A stretch of DNA of 7,029 nt from Hodarchaeum sp048939725 (GTDB lineage Archaea > Asgardarchaeota > Heimdallarchaeia > Hodarchaeales > Hodarchaeaceae). Shown piece by piece: positions 6,531 to 7,029 of the stretch (the stretch's first letter is position 1; every line of letters starts with the position of its first letter). Position numbers and translations under genes: made by a program. Below the pieces are notes generated by a model. It did not search any database. It had not been told where the DNA came from and worked only from the letters and a program-made list of their open reading frames with translations. The stretch lies in NCBI GenBank assembly GCA_048939725.1, contig JBHLPG010000202.1, forward strand, positions 1 to 7,029, written 5' to 3'.

Positions 6531-6869
6531 TTAAATAATAGTTATTTCCGCGACTAGCGGCTTGCAGCTAGAGCAAAGATACATTCTCTTTCCAAACACC
6601 TTGTATTGGTCTTTGGAAATAACAGTAGTACAAAGGAGACATTTCTTAATTATTTTTGGTTTTTCAGAGAGATTTTTCTCTGTAACGGAAATATTGGTTT
6701 CATAACGACTCCTATCAGGCTTCCCCTTTTGAATAAGCTGTTCATTGTCTCGATGAAAAACAACCCCAGAGTAGTTCAAATAGTTGAGAATATTTTGCAG
6801 TTTATCTTGAGTATGAACCAACAAACACTTTACCTCACATCTGATTCTTAGCATTCCTTTTATATTCAA
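6531..6869 (-). CDS. Small CxxC...CxxC zinc-binding protein, function unknown
   Basis: This 112-residue basic protein has a C-terminal zinc-ribbon-like module. KCLLC (76-80) and LCSSC (98-102) lie either side of a short YKVFGKRMY hairpin, giving four cysteines spaced for one zinc. Two more cysteines near the N-terminus (RCEVKC, 10-15) could form part of a second site or be unrelated. The middle is polar with a predicted helix (HTQDKLQNILNYLNY). There is no signal peptide, so it is cytoplasmic and could bind nucleic acid or protein. The start is TTG with the strongest ribosome binding site of the window, GGGGAGGAG, ending four bases before it. That argues that this strand, not the overlapping plus-strand ORF, is real. 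It is divergent from the gene starting at 6981. I do not recognise the family. Confidence 0.65.
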   Translation of the reverse strand: MNIKGMLRIRCEVKCLLVHTQDKLQNILNYLNYSGVVFHRDNEQLIQKGKPDRSRYETNISVTEKNLSEKPKIIKKCLLCTTVISKDQYKVFGKRMYLCSSCKPLVAEITII

Positions 6870-6873
6870 TATA

Positions 6874-6882
6874 CTCCTCCCC
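6874..6882 (-). promoter_or_regulatory. Strong ribosome binding site GGGGAGGAG before a TTG start
   Basis: On the minus strand GGGGAGGAG ends four bases before the TTG at 6869, with the GGAGG core six bases away. The next in-frame ATG (6854) is about 21 bases away, too far, so TTG is the probable start. Confidence 0.65.
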
Positions 6883-6905
6883 GAATTTTAGAAAGGTTTT
6901 ATCAA

Positions 6906-6921
6906 AAGAGGAGCTCTTCTT
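6906..6921. promoter_or_regulatory. Near-perfect 16-bp palindrome in a divergent intergenic region
   Basis: AAGAGGAGCTCTTCTT is symmetric around GAGCTC with a single mismatched pair. TCAA and TTGA flank it as further inverted bases with a small offset. It sits between two divergently transcribed genes (starts at 6869 and 6981) near an AT-rich box, a typical place for a dimeric regulator to bind. No regulator is identified. Confidence 0.4.
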
Positions 6922-6939
6922 GACTGAATTCGTGGGACG

Positions 6940-6950
6940 ATAAAAATATG
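6940..6950. promoter_or_regulatory. Possible TATA box between the divergent genes
   Basis: ATAAAAATATG is TATA-like in both orientations. For the zinc-protein gene it would give a leader of about 50 bases. For the plus-strand gene it would place the start very close to its ribosome binding site. Which gene it serves cannot be decided by eye. Confidence 0.3.
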
Positions 6951-6980
6951 CCCCCCGTAGGAGCCAAATGAGGAGATCTC

Positions 6981-7029
6981 ATGGATATTGAAGCATTGAG
7001 AGAAGCTTCACTAAAAATTTTCGAAGCAA
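6981..7029 (+). CDS. 5' end of an unidentified gene, cut by the window edge
   Basis: An ATG at 6981 is preceded by GAGGAG (6970-6975) at five bases and opens a frame reading MDIEALREASLKIFEA up to the end of the window. The short text is helix-forming and charged, with no signal peptide. Sixteen residues are too few to name a family. Start and strand are supported by the ribosome binding site and by the absence of a stop. Confidence 0.6.
   Translation, partial: MDIEALREASLKIFEA

Noticed and set aside
6606..6851. Plus-strand open frame of 81 codons
   Set aside because: It is antisense to the zinc-binding protein, has no domain-like text and no ribosome binding site. The minus strand has cysteine motifs and a strong site.
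6968..6991. ATG at 6968 as a seven-codon leader peptide or alternative start
   Set aside because: The frame closes after seven codons and is out of frame with the well-supported ATG at 6981. There is no sign of an attenuator.

Overview
The window reads as AT-rich archaeal chromosome, and an Asgard-type archaeon (Loki-, Thor- or Heimdall-like) is my best guess. This rests on four things: translation signals of the GAGGT(G) or GGAGG type placed before TTG starts, frequent AGA arginine codons, AT-rich TATA-like boxes upstream of genes, and a secreted peptidase ending in a Ser/Thr-rich linker plus one membrane helix and a basic tail, as in archaeal C-terminal surface-sorting signals. The lineage is an inference. 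There is no rRNA, tRNA, CRISPR array, insertion sequence or phage gene.

Layout. Positions 1-208 are non-coding leader. 209-1351 (+) is a DUF2961/GH172-type glycoside hydrolase without a signal peptide. It converges on 1434-2636 (-), a secreted clostripain-family (C11) cysteine peptidase, with a hairpin and T-run terminator between them. 2775-3665 (-) is a membrane-anchored SGNH hydrolase upstream of the C11 gene on the same strand. 3855-5630 (+), divergent from it, is a secreted M14 zinc carboxypeptidase with acidic calcium-loop inserts and a C-terminal membrane anchor. From about 5700 to 6500 no normal intact gene is visible. This stretch holds a 5'-truncated class I methyltransferase remnant interrupted by an in-frame TAG, then an open, membrane-protein-like reading frame lacking a proper start. 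6531-6869 (-) is a small CxxC...CxxC zinc-binding protein, and a new gene begins at 6981 (+) and runs off the edge.

Function. The central block looks like cell-surface polymer breakdown. The C11 endopeptidase would cut proteins outside the cell, probably after Arg or Lys, and the anchored carboxypeptidase would trim the released C-termini. The SGNH enzyme (de-esterification) and the GH172-like enzyme (furanosidic glycans) suggest handling of esterified or glycosylated material. The SGNH and C11 genes share a two-part sequence element in their upstream regions, which hints at common control. I do not see a clearly new multi-gene system. The most unusual items are the archaeal GH172-like enzyme, the shared promoter element, the decayed 5.7-6.5 kb stretch with its internal TAG, and the consistent use of TTG starts.
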